From the NCBI GenBank assembly GCA_001940995.1, contig MSHC01000040.1, forward strand, positions 1 through 43,527: a stretch of DNA of 43,527 bases, given 5' to 3'. Positions 24,782 to 33,295 of this stretch are shown here, piece by piece. The notes under the pieces are model-generated. The model saw only the letters and a list, made by a program, of their open reading frames with translations. It was not told where the DNA came from and searched no databases. Numbering within the stretch: the first letter of the stretch is position 1; every line of letters starts with the position of its first letter. A program made the translations under genes and the position numbers. This DNA comes from Ruminococcus sp. Phil15. GTDB lineage: Bacteria; Bacillota; Clostridia; Oscillospirales; Ruminococcaceae.

Positions 24782-24812
24782 CGCAGGCCCGGTCCCTCGG
24801 GCTTGCGTTATT
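24780..24812 (+). terminator. Hairpin before tape measure gene
   Basis: AACGCAGGCCCG (24780-24791) pairs with CGGGCTTGCGTT (24798-24809) with one G-U pair, loop of six, followed by ATTT. It overlaps the stop codon of the frameshift product. The T run is short, so it may be a weak terminator or attenuator lowering tape-measure expression. Confidence 0.6.
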
Positions 24813-24835
24813 TGTCTGTCGAAAGGAAGGTGTTT

Positions 24836-27349
24836 ATGGCTTCTATTAAGTCACAACTTGTGCTTCGCGACGGCATGACGCCGGCCCTGCGAAACATTAC
24901 CAAAGCCCTCAATATGACATTGAGTAGCTTTGAAGCTGTGCAAAGGGCGTCAGGCAGAGCTGTTAACACCGCCAGCATAAATGCTGCTCGTGCTGAACTG
25001 GGACGCGCAAATACTGCGCTTGACCAAGTTGAGCAAAATCTGCGAGACTGCGGCAATGAGCAGGACAAATTCAATAAGAAGTTGTCAACCGGTACCTCAA
25101 ATGCAAGCGGCTTAATGAGTAAAATTAAAGGCATTGCTGCAACCTATCTCGGCATGCAAGCTGTAAAAGGTGTAGTTAATTTGTCTGATGAACTTGTAAG
25201 CTCAGAAGCAAGATTGAAATTACTTGTTGACGACGAAGGTAGCGTTAAAGCCTTGCAAGAGCAGATTTACGCGTCTGCGCAATCCGCGCGAGCAAGCTAC
25301 ACTGATACAATGGCTACAGTCGCTAAGTTGGGCTTAGTAGCAGGAAAAGCTTTTGAGGACGCAACCGGCAATGTAAAAACTAATGAGCTCATTATGTTTA
25401 CTGAGCTCTTAAGTAAAAACTTTGTTGTCGGCGGCGCTTCTGCGCAAGAGCAAGCTGCCGCAATGTACCAGCTTACACAGGCTATGGGCTCTGGGCGTCT
25501 ACAGGGTGATGAATATCGCTCAATCATCGAGAATGCGCCTCTACTTGCAAAAAGTATTGAGGATTATATGCGAAACGTTAAAGGCGCTCAAGGCAGTATG
25601 AAAGAATGGGCCTCCGAAGGCTTATTGACGGCCGATGTAATTAAAGCAGCTGTTTTTCAATCTGCGACAGAAGTTGAGCAGCGCTTTAATGAAATGCCTA
25701 TGACTTGGTCGCAAATTTGGACAGGCATGAAAAATCAGGCGGTTGTTGCGCTTGACCCTTTGCTTGTTAAAATTAGCGAGCTCGCACGTAGTCCAGAAGT
25801 ACAGACGTTTATACAAGGCTTAATGAGTGGCTTTGCTGCAATAACTGTGGTAGCTGCCGAGCTATTCAATGTAATAGCAAAAATCGGCAGCTTTATGATA
25901 ACGAACTGGAGCCGAATCGGGCCAATAGTTTACGGAATCGCCGCCGCTTTTGTTGCTTACAATGCCGCTTTGCTTGTTCATAAAGCTATCTTAGCCGCTC
26001 AGCTTGTAATTGAAAAGATTCAAGCTATTCAAGCCTACGCGAAAGCTAAGGGAATCCTCTCGCAAGCCGCCGCGCATGGAATTAACACAAAAGCAGTTAT
26101 TGCCGAAGCTACGGCACACGGCGTAAATGCAGCAGCTCTAACAGGCGAAGCTGCAGCGGCAGGACTTGCCGCTGCCGGTTTAACTGCGGAGCAAGTCGCG
26201 ACTGCTGGTGCTACTGTTGCGCAGACCGGCTTTAATACTGCCTTGTGGGCGTGCCCTTTGACTTGGATTATTGCCTTGGTTATCGTGCTTATTGTTCTTG
26301 TCGCAATTTTCTTTGAATACGTAACCGGCGCACTTTGGTGGCTCGGCGCGTTATTTAAGAATATCGGTTTGTGGATAGCAAATGTCGGTATAGCAATTTG
26401 GAATACGATTAAAAATGTCGGTCTCTGGTTTGCTAATCTCGGACTTTCAATTTGGACGGTCATAAAAAATATAGGCTTATGGTTTGCTAACCTCGGCCTT
26501 GCTATTTGGGCCGTAATCAAAAATGTGGGTCTTTTCTTTGCAAATCTCGGCATGGGTGTTTGGGAAGTCATGAAGGCATGTGCAAGTAATATCGCAACTG
26601 CTTTCAAAAATGGCTGGATAAATATTCAAATCGGATTCTGGAGCATGGTAGACGCTATTATGCAGGGCCTCAAAGCCGTTGCAGAAAAAGCGAATAAGTA
26701 TCTCGGCTGGATGGGCGTCGATATTGACACCTCCGGGCTTGATTTTGCCTCGAAAAAGATTGACGAGCTTAACAGCAAAAAGGACGAATACAAAGACATC
26801 GGCGAAGCTTGGGCTGACGGCTTTAGCACCTTCCAATATGAAAGTGTGGGCGACGCTTTCGGTACGTATGACTACGGCAGCGTATCAGACGCGTGGAACA
26901 CAAACGATATTGACTGGGCTGGCGGTTGGAATGACGGCATGAGCACCTTTGACACGTTCCAAAGCGGCTGGGGCTCTGAGGCGTTTAATAACGGTAAAGA
27001 AGTAGGTCTTGGCGTTAAGAGTGCGCTCGGCGATATGCTGTCCTTTGATAGCATTACAGATGAGTTTGGCTTAAACGGCGAGGACTACAGCAGTGTACTT
27101 GATGATATTTCCGGTGATACCGGAAGCATTGCAGGTGCGACTAAAAATTCTGATGAGGACCTTGCGTATTTGAGAGACCTTGCTGAAATGGAAGCAATAA
27201 ATCGCTTTACTACAGCAGAGGTAAAAATCGATATGACAGGTATGACAAATAAGATTGATTCTAATATGGACCTTGACGGAGTGCTTACCGTCTTAACTGA
27301 CGGCTTCGCTGAGGCTCTTGAAATCGCAGCAGAGGGGGTGCATAGCTGA
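24836..27349 (+). CDS. Tape measure protein
   Basis: An 837-residue protein starting MASIKSQLVLRDGMTPALRNI after GGAAGG. The N-terminal region is helical; residues of about 170-300 hold the tape-measure domain typical of PBSX-like phages (VVGGASAQEQAAAMYQLTQAMGSGRLQGDEYRSIIENAPLLA). Hydrophobic stretches around 340-400 and 470-500 could cross the membrane during ejection. Four tandem 18-residue repeats follow (26357-26572). It sets tail length and helps DNA entry. The longer reading from 24803 lies within a terminator hairpin and is not used. Confidence 0.93.
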   Translation: MASIKSQLVLRDGMTPALRNITKALNMTLSSFEAVQRASGRAVNTASINAARAELGRANTALDQVEQNLRDCGNEQDKFNKKLSTGTSNASGLMSKIKGIAATYLGMQAVKGVVNLSDELVSSEARLKLLVDDEGSVKALQEQIYASAQSARASYTDTMATVAKLGLVAGKAFEDATGNVKTNELIMFTELLSKNFVVGGASAQEQAAAMYQLTQAMGSGRLQGDEYRSIIENAPLLAKSIEDYMRNVKGAQGSMKEWASEGLLTADVIKAAVFQSATEVEQRFNEMPMTWSQIWTGMKNQAVVALDPLLVKISELARSPEVQTFIQGLMSGFAAITVVAAELFNVIAKIGSFMITNWSRIGPIVYGIAAAFVAYNAALLVHKAILAAQLVIEKIQAIQAYAKAKGILSQAAAHGINTKAVIAEATAHGVNAAALTGEAAAAGLAAAGLTAEQVATAGATVAQTGFNTALWACPLTWIIALVIVLIVLVAIFFEYVTGALWWLGALFKNIGLWIANVGIAIWNTIKNVGLWFANLGLSIWTVIKNIGLWFANLGLAIWAVIKNVGLFFANLGMGVWEVMKACASNIATAFKNGWINIQIGFWSMVDAIMQGLKAVAEKANKYLGWMGVDIDTSGLDFASKKIDELNSKKDEYKDIGEAWADGFSTFQYESVGDAFGTYDYGSVSDAWNTNDIDWAGGWNDGMSTFDTFQSGWGSEAFNNGKEVGLGVKSALGDMLSFDSITDEFGLNGEDYSSVLDDISGDTGSIAGATKNSDEDLAYLRDLAEMEAINRFTTAEVKIDMTGMTNKIDSNMDLDGVLTVLTDGFAEALEIAAEGVHS
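26357..26572 (+). repeat. Four 54-bp coding repeats in the tape measure gene
   Basis: Four consecutive units of 18 residues with consensus KNxGLWFANLGLxIWxVI: the first is KNIGLWIANVGIAIWNTI, the last KNVGLFFANLGMGVWEVM. The DNA copies have diverged, so this is an old duplication kept for its amphipathic or membrane-active pattern. Confidence 0.85.
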
Positions 27350-28305
27350 TGTATTCAGTATTTCTTGACGGCTGGCAATTTCCCATAACGCCACCGAAGT
27401 TGCAAGTCTCGATTAAGGGCAAAAACAAAACTCTAACTTTAGTAAATGACGGCGAAATCAATTTTTTGAAAACGCCCGGGCTTACTGAGGTTGATAGCTT
27501 TGACGCTGTTTTACCGACACTTGCGGCTTACCCTTTTGCCGCGTACCCCGACGGCTTCCACGGGCCTCAATGGTATCTTGATAAACTTGAAAACCTGATG
27601 AAGTCAAAAAAGCCCGCTCAATTTATTGTCAGCCGTGTATCTCCCGCAGGCAAGCTACTTTTTAGCACTAACCTCACCGTGAGTGTTGAGGAGTACGCAA
27701 TAAAAGAGTCTGCGACCGACGGCCTCGACGTAACCGTCTCTATTAAGCTAAAGCAGTATAAGGCCTTTGCTACTAAAACCGTAAATATTACGATTAAAAA
27801 GCAGCCCGTTGCTCAAGCTACGCCTACTCAATCGACCGCTAAACCTGCGGCCTCGAGTAATACCACGCTAAAGGTTGGCGATATTGTCGATTTTACCGGC
27901 TCAAAGCATTATACAAGCTCGACCGGAAATACCAGCTATTCTTGTAAGCCGGGTAAGGCAACAATTACCAAAATTAACGCTGGCGCAAAGCACCCGTATC
28001 ACCTTATAAAAGTTGCGGGCAAAGGCTCAACCGTTTACGGCTGGGTAAATGCCTCAGACATAAAAGGTGCAGCGAGTGCGTCAACAGCAACAAAAACTAC
28101 TGCAACTACTTCAACGGCGCGACCCGCAACGAGTGCGCCGAAAGCAAAAACATATACCGTCAAAAAGGGGGATTCTCTTTGGGCCATTACTAAGAAATAC
28201 ACTGGTAACGGCGCAAGGTATAAGGAGCTCTATAATGCAAATACGAGCAAAATTAAGAATCCCAACTTAATTTATACAGGACAAGTACTTACACTGCCGT
28301 GGTAG
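27349..28305 (+). CDS. LysM baseplate/tail protein (XkdP-like)
   Basis: A 318-residue protein. Residues 1 to about 145 are the XkdP-like core (MYSVFLDGWQFPITPPKLQVSI). About 170-240 is a SH3-like insertion (LKVGDIVDFTGSKHYTSS...YGWVNASDIKG). After a Thr/Ala linker, a LysM domain ends the protein (TYTVKKGDSLWAITKKYTG...LIYTGQVLTLPW). It links the tail tube to the baseplate and may touch peptidoglycan. It overlaps the tape measure gene by one base. Confidence 0.88.
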   Translation: MYSVFLDGWQFPITPPKLQVSIKGKNKTLTLVNDGEINFLKTPGLTEVDSFDAVLPTLAAYPFAAYPDGFHGPQWYLDKLENLMKSKKPAQFIVSRVSPAGKLLFSTNLTVSVEEYAIKESATDGLDVTVSIKLKQYKAFATKTVNITIKKQPVAQATPTQSTAKPAASSNTTLKVGDIVDFTGSKHYTSSTGNTSYSCKPGKATITKINAGAKHPYHLIKVAGKGSTVYGWVNASDIKGAASASTATKTTATTSTARPATSAPKAKTYTVKKGDSLWAITKKYTGNGARYKELYNANTSKIKNPNLIYTGQVLTLPW

Positions 28306-29264
28306 CTCAGCTTTTAATTCAACACGGCAGTAAAGTTTACTATCCTGCTGTTGAGGAGGGAATCTCCCTCACTTGGACCCGCTCTGGTAGCCCGGGCAAG
28401 TTGAAGTTTAACGTTGTAAAAGACGATATTATCAACTTTACCGAAGGCGACCCCGTAAAACTGACCGTTGACGGTACGGATATGTTTTACGGCTTTGTTT
28501 TCTCAAAAGGCAGGTCCAGCTCTACGCCGTATCTCATTGAGGTCACTGCGTATGACCAGCTCAGGTATTTTAAGAATAAGGAAACCTACAACTTTGTGAA
28601 TAAGACCGCTACGCAAATCATTCAAATGATTGCAAACGACTTCAAGCTAAGGACAGGAAAACTTGAAAATACCGGTTATACAATAGCCTCTCTCCCTGAG
28701 GACAATGCGGCGCTTTTCGATATTGTAGGAGACGCACTTGACGAGACCTTGCAAGCGCGTACTCAACTTTATGTTCTCTATGATAAAGTCGGCGAGTTAA
28801 CGCTGCAAAACATTGAAAACATGAAGCTTAATTTGCTTATTGACGCAGACGTAACGGGAAGCTATTCCTATACGAGCTCAATCGATACGCAGACCTACAA
28901 TCAGGTCAAAATCACATACGAGGACAGCAACTCCGGCAAGCGTAGTGTTTACATTGCAAAAGACTCCTCTCATATAAACGAGTGGGGCTTATTGCAATAT
29001 ACCGATACTGTAGAGCAGCCGGGCAGCGGAGCGGCAAAAGCTGAGGCGCTGCTAAAGCTCTACAATACAAAAACACGAAAGCTCTCCCTCTCTGATGTGC
29101 TGGGTGACGTAAGAGTACGCGCCGGTTGCTCTGTCGTATGTAAACTTAATCTTGGCGACATTGATGTGCAAAGCTTTCTTATGGTTGAGGAAGTAACTCA
29201 CACCTTCAAAGACAGCGAGCATACCATGAGCCTAAAATTGCGAGGTGGTACATTTGTCACTTAA
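28299..29264 (+). CDS. Baseplate hub protein (XkdQ-like)
   Basis: A 321-residue protein from a GTG overlapping the upstream gene by 7 bp. EEGISLTWTRSGSPGKLKFNVVKDDIINFTEGDPVKLTVDGTDMFYGFVF and ITYEDSNSGKRSVYIAKD are typical of XkdQ/late-control-D type hubs. It forms the central hub around the tail tip. Confidence 0.88.
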   Translation: MVAQLLIQHGSKVYYPAVEEGISLTWTRSGSPGKLKFNVVKDDIINFTEGDPVKLTVDGTDMFYGFVFSKGRSSSTPYLIEVTAYDQLRYFKNKETYNFVNKTATQIIQMIANDFKLRTGKLENTGYTIASLPEDNAALFDIVGDALDETLQARTQLYVLYDKVGELTLQNIENMKLNLLIDADVTGSYSYTSSIDTQTYNQVKITYEDSNSGKRSVYIAKDSSHINEWGLLQYTDTVEQPGSGAAKAEALLKLYNTKTRKLSLSDVLGDVRVRAGCSVVCKLNLGDIDVQSFLMVEEVTHTFKDSEHTMSLKLRGGTFVT

Positions 29265-29721
29265 TTTAGAAGGATTCCTTGCAGACGTAAAGCGCGCTGC
29301 CTTGGAAGCTGTTGCGGCCTCAAAGCCGTTTGCTCTTACCTTCGGCACAGTGGTAAGTGCCTCGCCGCTGAAAATATCTGTAGACCAAAAGCTCACGCTT
29401 TATAAAGAGCAGTTGCTCTTAACTAATGCCGTGCGCGACTACACCGTGAATATGACTGTTGAGCATGAGACTGAATCCGCTTTGACGGATGTAAATCTCG
29501 CGCACAAACACAGCTACTCCGGTAGTGCTGGCCCGTATTCGTATTCGGGAAATACACAAACAGCCGGAGCAGTTGATTTAGGTCATAAGCACAGCTATAA
29601 GGGCAAGAAAAAATATACGGTGCACCTTGCGTTGAAAACGGGCGAGAAAGTTATTCTCTTGCGTGTTAACGGCGGTCAGCAGTATATCGTTCTTGACAGA
29701 GTGGAGGTGCCTAAAGCATGA
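29254..29721 (+). CDS. DUF2577 protein (XkdR-like tail tip)
   Basis: A 155-residue protein. I choose the TTG at 29254 because GAGGTGG lies 5 bp before it; the in-frame GTG at 29245 is part of that ribosome site. The DUF2577 pattern is clear (KPFALTFGTVVSASPLKISVDQKLTL). Two HKHSY motifs (residues 84-88 and 111-115) could bind metal like the HxH tips of contractile-tail spikes; this is inference. Confidence 0.85.
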   Translation: MSLNLEGFLADVKRAALEAVAASKPFALTFGTVVSASPLKISVDQKLTLYKEQLLLTNAVRDYTVNMTVEHETESALTDVNLAHKHSYSGSAGPYSYSGNTQTAGAVDLGHKHSYKGKKKYTVHLALKTGEKVILLRVNGGQQYIVLDRVEVPKA

Positions 29722-30119
29722 TACCTGTTAATAACGAGCTTGCTCTTGTAGATGTAGAAATGGAAACTCAGCCGAGCCTTACATACGCCTTTGATATTGA
29801 GGCTGACCGAATCCGCGGCACTACAGACGAGCAAGAAGCAATGAGGCAAGCTATTTATTTAATGCTTAATACTGAACGTTATCAGTATTCTATTTTTTCA
29901 TGGAATTACGGCATTGAGCTTGAGCATTTAATAGGCCAACCTATTGCTCTTGTATTACCCGAAATTGAGCGCTGTATCACTGAGGCGCTTTTACAGGACG
30001 ACCGCATTACCGGCGTTGATGAGTTCGACTTTGAGACAGAAGGAAAAACGGTCCACTGCACATTCAGGGTAACTACCATATTCGGTGAAATCAAAGCAGA
30101 AAAGGAGGTTAACGTCTAA
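29718..30119 (+). CDS. DUF2634 baseplate wedge protein (XkdS-like, gp25-like)
   Basis: A 133-residue protein: TYAFDIEADRIRGTTDEQEAMRQAIYLMLNTERYQYSIFSWNYGIELEHLIGQ is the DUF2634/XkdS signature. The protein sits between DUF2577 and baseplate J, with one- to four-base overlaps that suggest tight translational coupling. Confidence 0.9.
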   Translation: MIPVNNELALVDVEMETQPSLTYAFDIEADRIRGTTDEQEAMRQAIYLMLNTERYQYSIFSWNYGIELEHLIGQPIALVLPEIERCITEALLQDDRITGVDEFDFETEGKTVHCTFRVTTIFGEIKAEKEVNV

Positions 30120-31318
30120 TGTACGAGGACCAAACCTATGAGGCGATAATGGAGCGTGTATTATCACGTGTAAGCGATTCCTTTGACAAACGCGAAGGGT
30201 CGCTTATTTTTGACGCTACTGGGCCTTTAAGCGCAGAACTCTCTCTATTGTATATCGCCCTTGACTATATGCTTAATTGCATGTACGTCGATACTGCGCC
30301 GAGAGAAAACTTAATTTTGCTCGGTCATGAACGTGGTATTTTACCGTCAGAGGCAAGCACAGCGGTGGGAATCGGTGAGTTTAACATTGATGTAGAGCTC
30401 GGCGCCAGATTTTCGCTGGAGCAATACAACTACATTGTAACGGCTAAAGTCGATACACATAAGTTTGAGCTTACCTGCGAAACACCCGGCAGCGAGCCTA
30501 ACAATACACTCGGTACGCTAATTCCTATTGAGTATATTGAAGGCTTAGAGACTGCGGAGCTTACCTCTATCATTATTCCCGGTGTTGACGAGGAGGACAC
30601 AGAGGTATATAGAGCTCGCTTAATTGAGAGCTTTACATATCAGCACTTCGGCGGCAACAAAATTGAATACAAGCAAAAGATTCTCGACCTTGACGGCGTA
30701 GGTGCTGTAAAAATCTATCCTACTTGGAATGAGGATATTGCTCCGGCAAGTCTGATTCCCCCTGAGGGAACTGACACTTGGATTGCTGGCCTTACCGGTA
30801 TTTCTGAGGAGCTTAAAGCTTGGCTGCTCGCTGTATGTACGGCCGGCATGGCAAAGCAACTCACAACCGGAGGAGCAGTAAAAGCAATTATTCTTGACGG
30901 AGATTTTAACGTACCGAGCGCCGAGCTTATTGCCGCTGTACAGACCGCTATGGACCCGGCTGAAAATGCTGGTGAAGGCGTCGGCCTTGCGCCGATAGGA
31001 CATATCGTGAATATTATGGGCCCGCAAACGCAGACCGTAAATATTCACTTCGGCTCTATCGACTATGCAGAAGGCTTTGACTGGAACAGCGTAAAACCGT
31101 ATGCCGAGGAAATCATTGACAGCTACTTGCTTGACCTTAAAGAAGCGTGGCAAGATTCGGAAAATATCGTTATTCGATTAAGCCGAATTGAAGCTTTAAT
31201 GCTGTCATGCACAGGCGTCATTGACATAGGCGGTGCTATGATTAACGGCGAGGCTGAAAATCTGAGCTTGTCGTCTGAAACAATTCCTATTCGTGGCTCA
31301 GTAAGCGTGGAGGTGTAA
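30119..31318 (+). CDS. Baseplate J-like protein (XkdT)
   Basis: A 399-residue baseplate J/gp47-like protein: YEAIMERVLSRVSDSFDKREGSLIFDATGPLSAELSLLYIALDYML, then GVDEEDTEVYRARLIESFTYQHFGGNKIEYKQ and the late LSRIEALMLSCTGVIDI. It builds the wedge of the baseplate with the DUF2634 protein. GGAGG precedes the overlapping ATG. Confidence 0.93.
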   Translation: MYEDQTYEAIMERVLSRVSDSFDKREGSLIFDATGPLSAELSLLYIALDYMLNCMYVDTAPRENLILLGHERGILPSEASTAVGIGEFNIDVELGARFSLEQYNYIVTAKVDTHKFELTCETPGSEPNNTLGTLIPIEYIEGLETAELTSIIIPGVDEEDTEVYRARLIESFTYQHFGGNKIEYKQKILDLDGVGAVKIYPTWNEDIAPASLIPPEGTDTWIAGLTGISEELKAWLLAVCTAGMAKQLTTGGAVKAIILDGDFNVPSAELIAAVQTAMDPAENAGEGVGLAPIGHIVNIMGPQTQTVNIHFGSIDYAEGFDWNSVKPYAEEIIDSYLLDLKEAWQDSENIVIRLSRIEALMLSCTGVIDIGGAMINGEAENLSLSSETIPIRGSVSVEV

Positions 31319-31322
31319 AAGC

Positions 31323-32093
31323 ATGGACAGAAAGCTATATGATTATTTGCCGATGTTTTTACACACCGTGCAAGAGCTTATGGCTCTGATGAATGCTCAA
31401 CAGCCCGAAGCTGACGCCCTTTGGCAAGCAACTGACGACGTAATGAATGAGCGCTATGTTGATTCATCTACGGAGTACGGCGTAAAACGCTGGGAAAGTA
31501 TTTTGCAGATAACGCCAAAGGCTATTGAGACCATGACTGAGCGAAAGAATCGCATTAAGCAGCGTATAGGATTGATTTTACCCTACACGCTGCCTTGGCT
31601 TAGAACAAGCCTTGCTTCGCAGTATGGAGCGGATAACTTTTCGGCATATCTTGAAAAATATGTTTTATACCTTGCTGTAAATCCTTCTGACGAGGATAGT
31701 ACACGCACACTTGACGCTCTGCTTGAGTCTTTACAAGAAATCAAGCCGACAAATGTCATTTTGCGTGCTGCTTTTCGTTTTGTTCACGGTATAGCTTTGG
31801 GAAAAGTATTTTCTCACTATATGACCGAAGCTCCCCTCTGCGGAACGCTCTTTTGCGGAACTTTCCCCGATATTTCCTCTATCGGCGAGTCATTTATCAA
31901 TGCTCTTGCTGTTGACGCAGAGCTAAGCGGCTACCCGAGCGACGCGGCTTTCTGTGATGAGCACCTAAGCGGTGTATATCCGGAGACTGCTGCTATTGGC
32001 GAGGCCTTTACTCACGCGGCGACGATTGCCGCAAAACTTAATAACTATCCTGCTACGGCGGCCTTCTGCGGTGCTGCTTACTGCGGGGAGTAA
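31323..32093 (+). CDS. DUF2313 (YmfQ/XkdU-like) tail protein
   Basis: A 256-residue protein with the YmfQ pattern (YLPMFLHTVQELMALMNAQQPEADALWQATDDVMNERYV, then RWESILQITPKAIETMTERKNRIKQRIG). The last 80 residues hold cysteine-bearing repeats (TLFCGTFPDISSIGESF, AAFCDEHLSGVYPETAAIGEAF, AAFCGAAYCGE) not needed for the core fold. It connects baseplate to fibre proteins. Confidence 0.87.
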   Translation: MDRKLYDYLPMFLHTVQELMALMNAQQPEADALWQATDDVMNERYVDSSTEYGVKRWESILQITPKAIETMTERKNRIKQRIGLILPYTLPWLRTSLASQYGADNFSAYLEKYVLYLAVNPSDEDSTRTLDALLESLQEIKPTNVILRAAFRFVHGIALGKVFSHYMTEAPLCGTLFCGTFPDISSIGESFINALAVDAELSGYPSDAAFCDEHLSGVYPETAAIGEAFTHAATIAAKLNNYPATAAFCGAAYCGE

Positions 32094-32114
32094 TAAATAA
32101 GGGAGGTAACTCTT

Positions 32115-32417
32115 ATGGCATTTTGGACTTCAACGTACTTGGCAAAATTGAGAGAGCGCGTGCGCCGCTCGATTGCAAAAGTACAATGCAAAGTCGGCTC
32201 TACTTGGTATGACGCGACAATTAACAAGCTTAATGTCAGCGGAAATCAGGTACAGCTCTTTGTCAGCGTTCCCAGCAACGGAAGCGCTCAGACAATTACC
32301 GGAGTAAGAATCTATGACTCCGGCGGCGACCTCGCAGGAGAGCAGACCTGCAGTATTACCCGCACGGGTACTCAAAACCTTCTGCTCAAATTTGAATTTC
32401 CGTTGACGGAGGTGTAA
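32115..32417 (+). CDS. Small beta-rich tail protein
   Basis: A 100-residue protein with AGGGAGG upstream. After a basic N-terminal helix (STYLAKLRERVRRSIAKVQ) it is beta-rich (GSTWYDATINKLNVSGNQVQLFVSVP, ITGVRIYDSGGDLAGEQTCSI), which suggests an immunoglobulin-like or jelly-roll tail accessory. Family not recognised; position says tail fibre network. Confidence 0.7.
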   Translation: MAFWTSTYLAKLRERVRRSIAKVQCKVGSTWYDATINKLNVSGNQVQLFVSVPSNGSAQTITGVRIYDSGGDLAGEQTCSITRTGTQNLLLKFEFPLTEV

Positions 32418-32421
32418 GCGA

Positions 32422-32826
32422 ATGTATAACAGAACATTTTGGCTGGACCATATTGTGAACTCACAGGGTGCTGTGATTCAGCAGGGCACGGCCATGAATC
32501 AGGAGCATTTCAACAATATCGAAATCGGCGTGTTTGAAGCTCAGGTTGCGCAGGACCTTAATGCTATCATGCAGCGCCTTAACGCCGACGAGGCAAAGAA
32601 TGCTCGCCCTTATATCATTAAGGGAAAAGCACTTACTGCCGGCGTAAATACAGTAGACTTGCCTACGGCTGAAAGTCGTAACGTTGCGACCTATTGCGTG
32701 CAGCCGGTGCTTCAGGCAGCAAGTACAGCAACAGTAGCGGTAACAGCTACACAGAAAAACGGTTTTACCGTTAATGCGTCTGCCGCTTGCACGGTAACAT
32801 TCATCATCACAGGAGGTATGCTGTAA
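32422..32826 (+). CDS. Tail fibre-like protein
   Basis: A 134-residue protein: TFWLDHIVNSQGAVIQQGTAMNQEHFNNIEIGVFEAQVAQDL reads as the short N-terminal attachment segment common to fibre proteins of Gram-positive phages. The C-terminal half is beta-rich. It overlaps the next gene by one base. Exact role unknown. Confidence 0.65.
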   Translation: MYNRTFWLDHIVNSQGAVIQQGTAMNQEHFNNIEIGVFEAQVAQDLNAIMQRLNADEAKNARPYIIKGKALTAGVNTVDLPTAESRNVATYCVQPVLQAASTATVAVTATQKNGFTVNASAACTVTFIITGGML

Positions 32827-32990
32827 TGGCTAATATCCATATTAAGTCTGATGAGCGTAAAGCTCATGAGGCCCAGATTCTTAAGTCCTTCGGGACTTCT
32901 CCCGAAAGAGCAACAGCTGAACAGCGTGAATGCGCTGCTCAGATTGCTCACGACACCCAGAAATATGTTAAGAATGGAGGAAACAAGTAA
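32826..32990 (+). CDS. Small hypothetical tail-region protein
   Basis: A 54-residue protein starting MANIHIKSDERKAHE; the ATG overlaps the upstream stop and GGAGG lies 9 bp before it. It is charged and helical (SPERATAEQRECAAQIAHDTQKYVKNGG). No family recognised. Confidence 0.65.
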   Translation: MANIHIKSDERKAHEAQILKSFGTSPERATAEQRECAAQIAHDTQKYVKNGGNK

Positions 32991-33295
32991 TGAAGGTTAT
33001 TGAAGTAAATGAAGGCACGAAGGTGGCCTATGAGGTCAGCGGCACAAAAATCTTTTTCGGCGACGACGAGCTTATGCTCAACTTGAAAAAGTATGAGCGT
33101 GACAGCGAGGTCGTTATCAATGTATGCTCCGACCATGACATGCTGCTTACTTCTGACTTGTCAGAAAACTTTGTAGCAAATATCGTCATTCCTGCCCGCA
33201 AGTATACTGAGGGCGAGAATCCCGAGCCCGTACCGTTTAGCATGGACAACGTTGAGCTTCATTTGTGGGCTCTCGTAGAAAGTGAGGTGGCGTAA
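32990..33295 (+). CDS. Hypothetical protein upstream of DGR target
   Basis: A 101-residue protein with GGAGG upstream, ending in a one-base overlap with the DGR target gene. VAYEVSGTKIFFGDDELMLNLKKYERDSEVVINVCSD is beta-rich. Its tight coupling suggests it is a partner or chaperone of the variable tail protein; this is inferred from position only. Confidence 0.65.
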   Translation: MKVIEVNEGTKVAYEVSGTKIFFGDDELMLNLKKYERDSEVVINVCSDHDMLLTSDLSENFVANIVIPARKYTEGENPEPVPFSMDNVELHLWALVESEVA

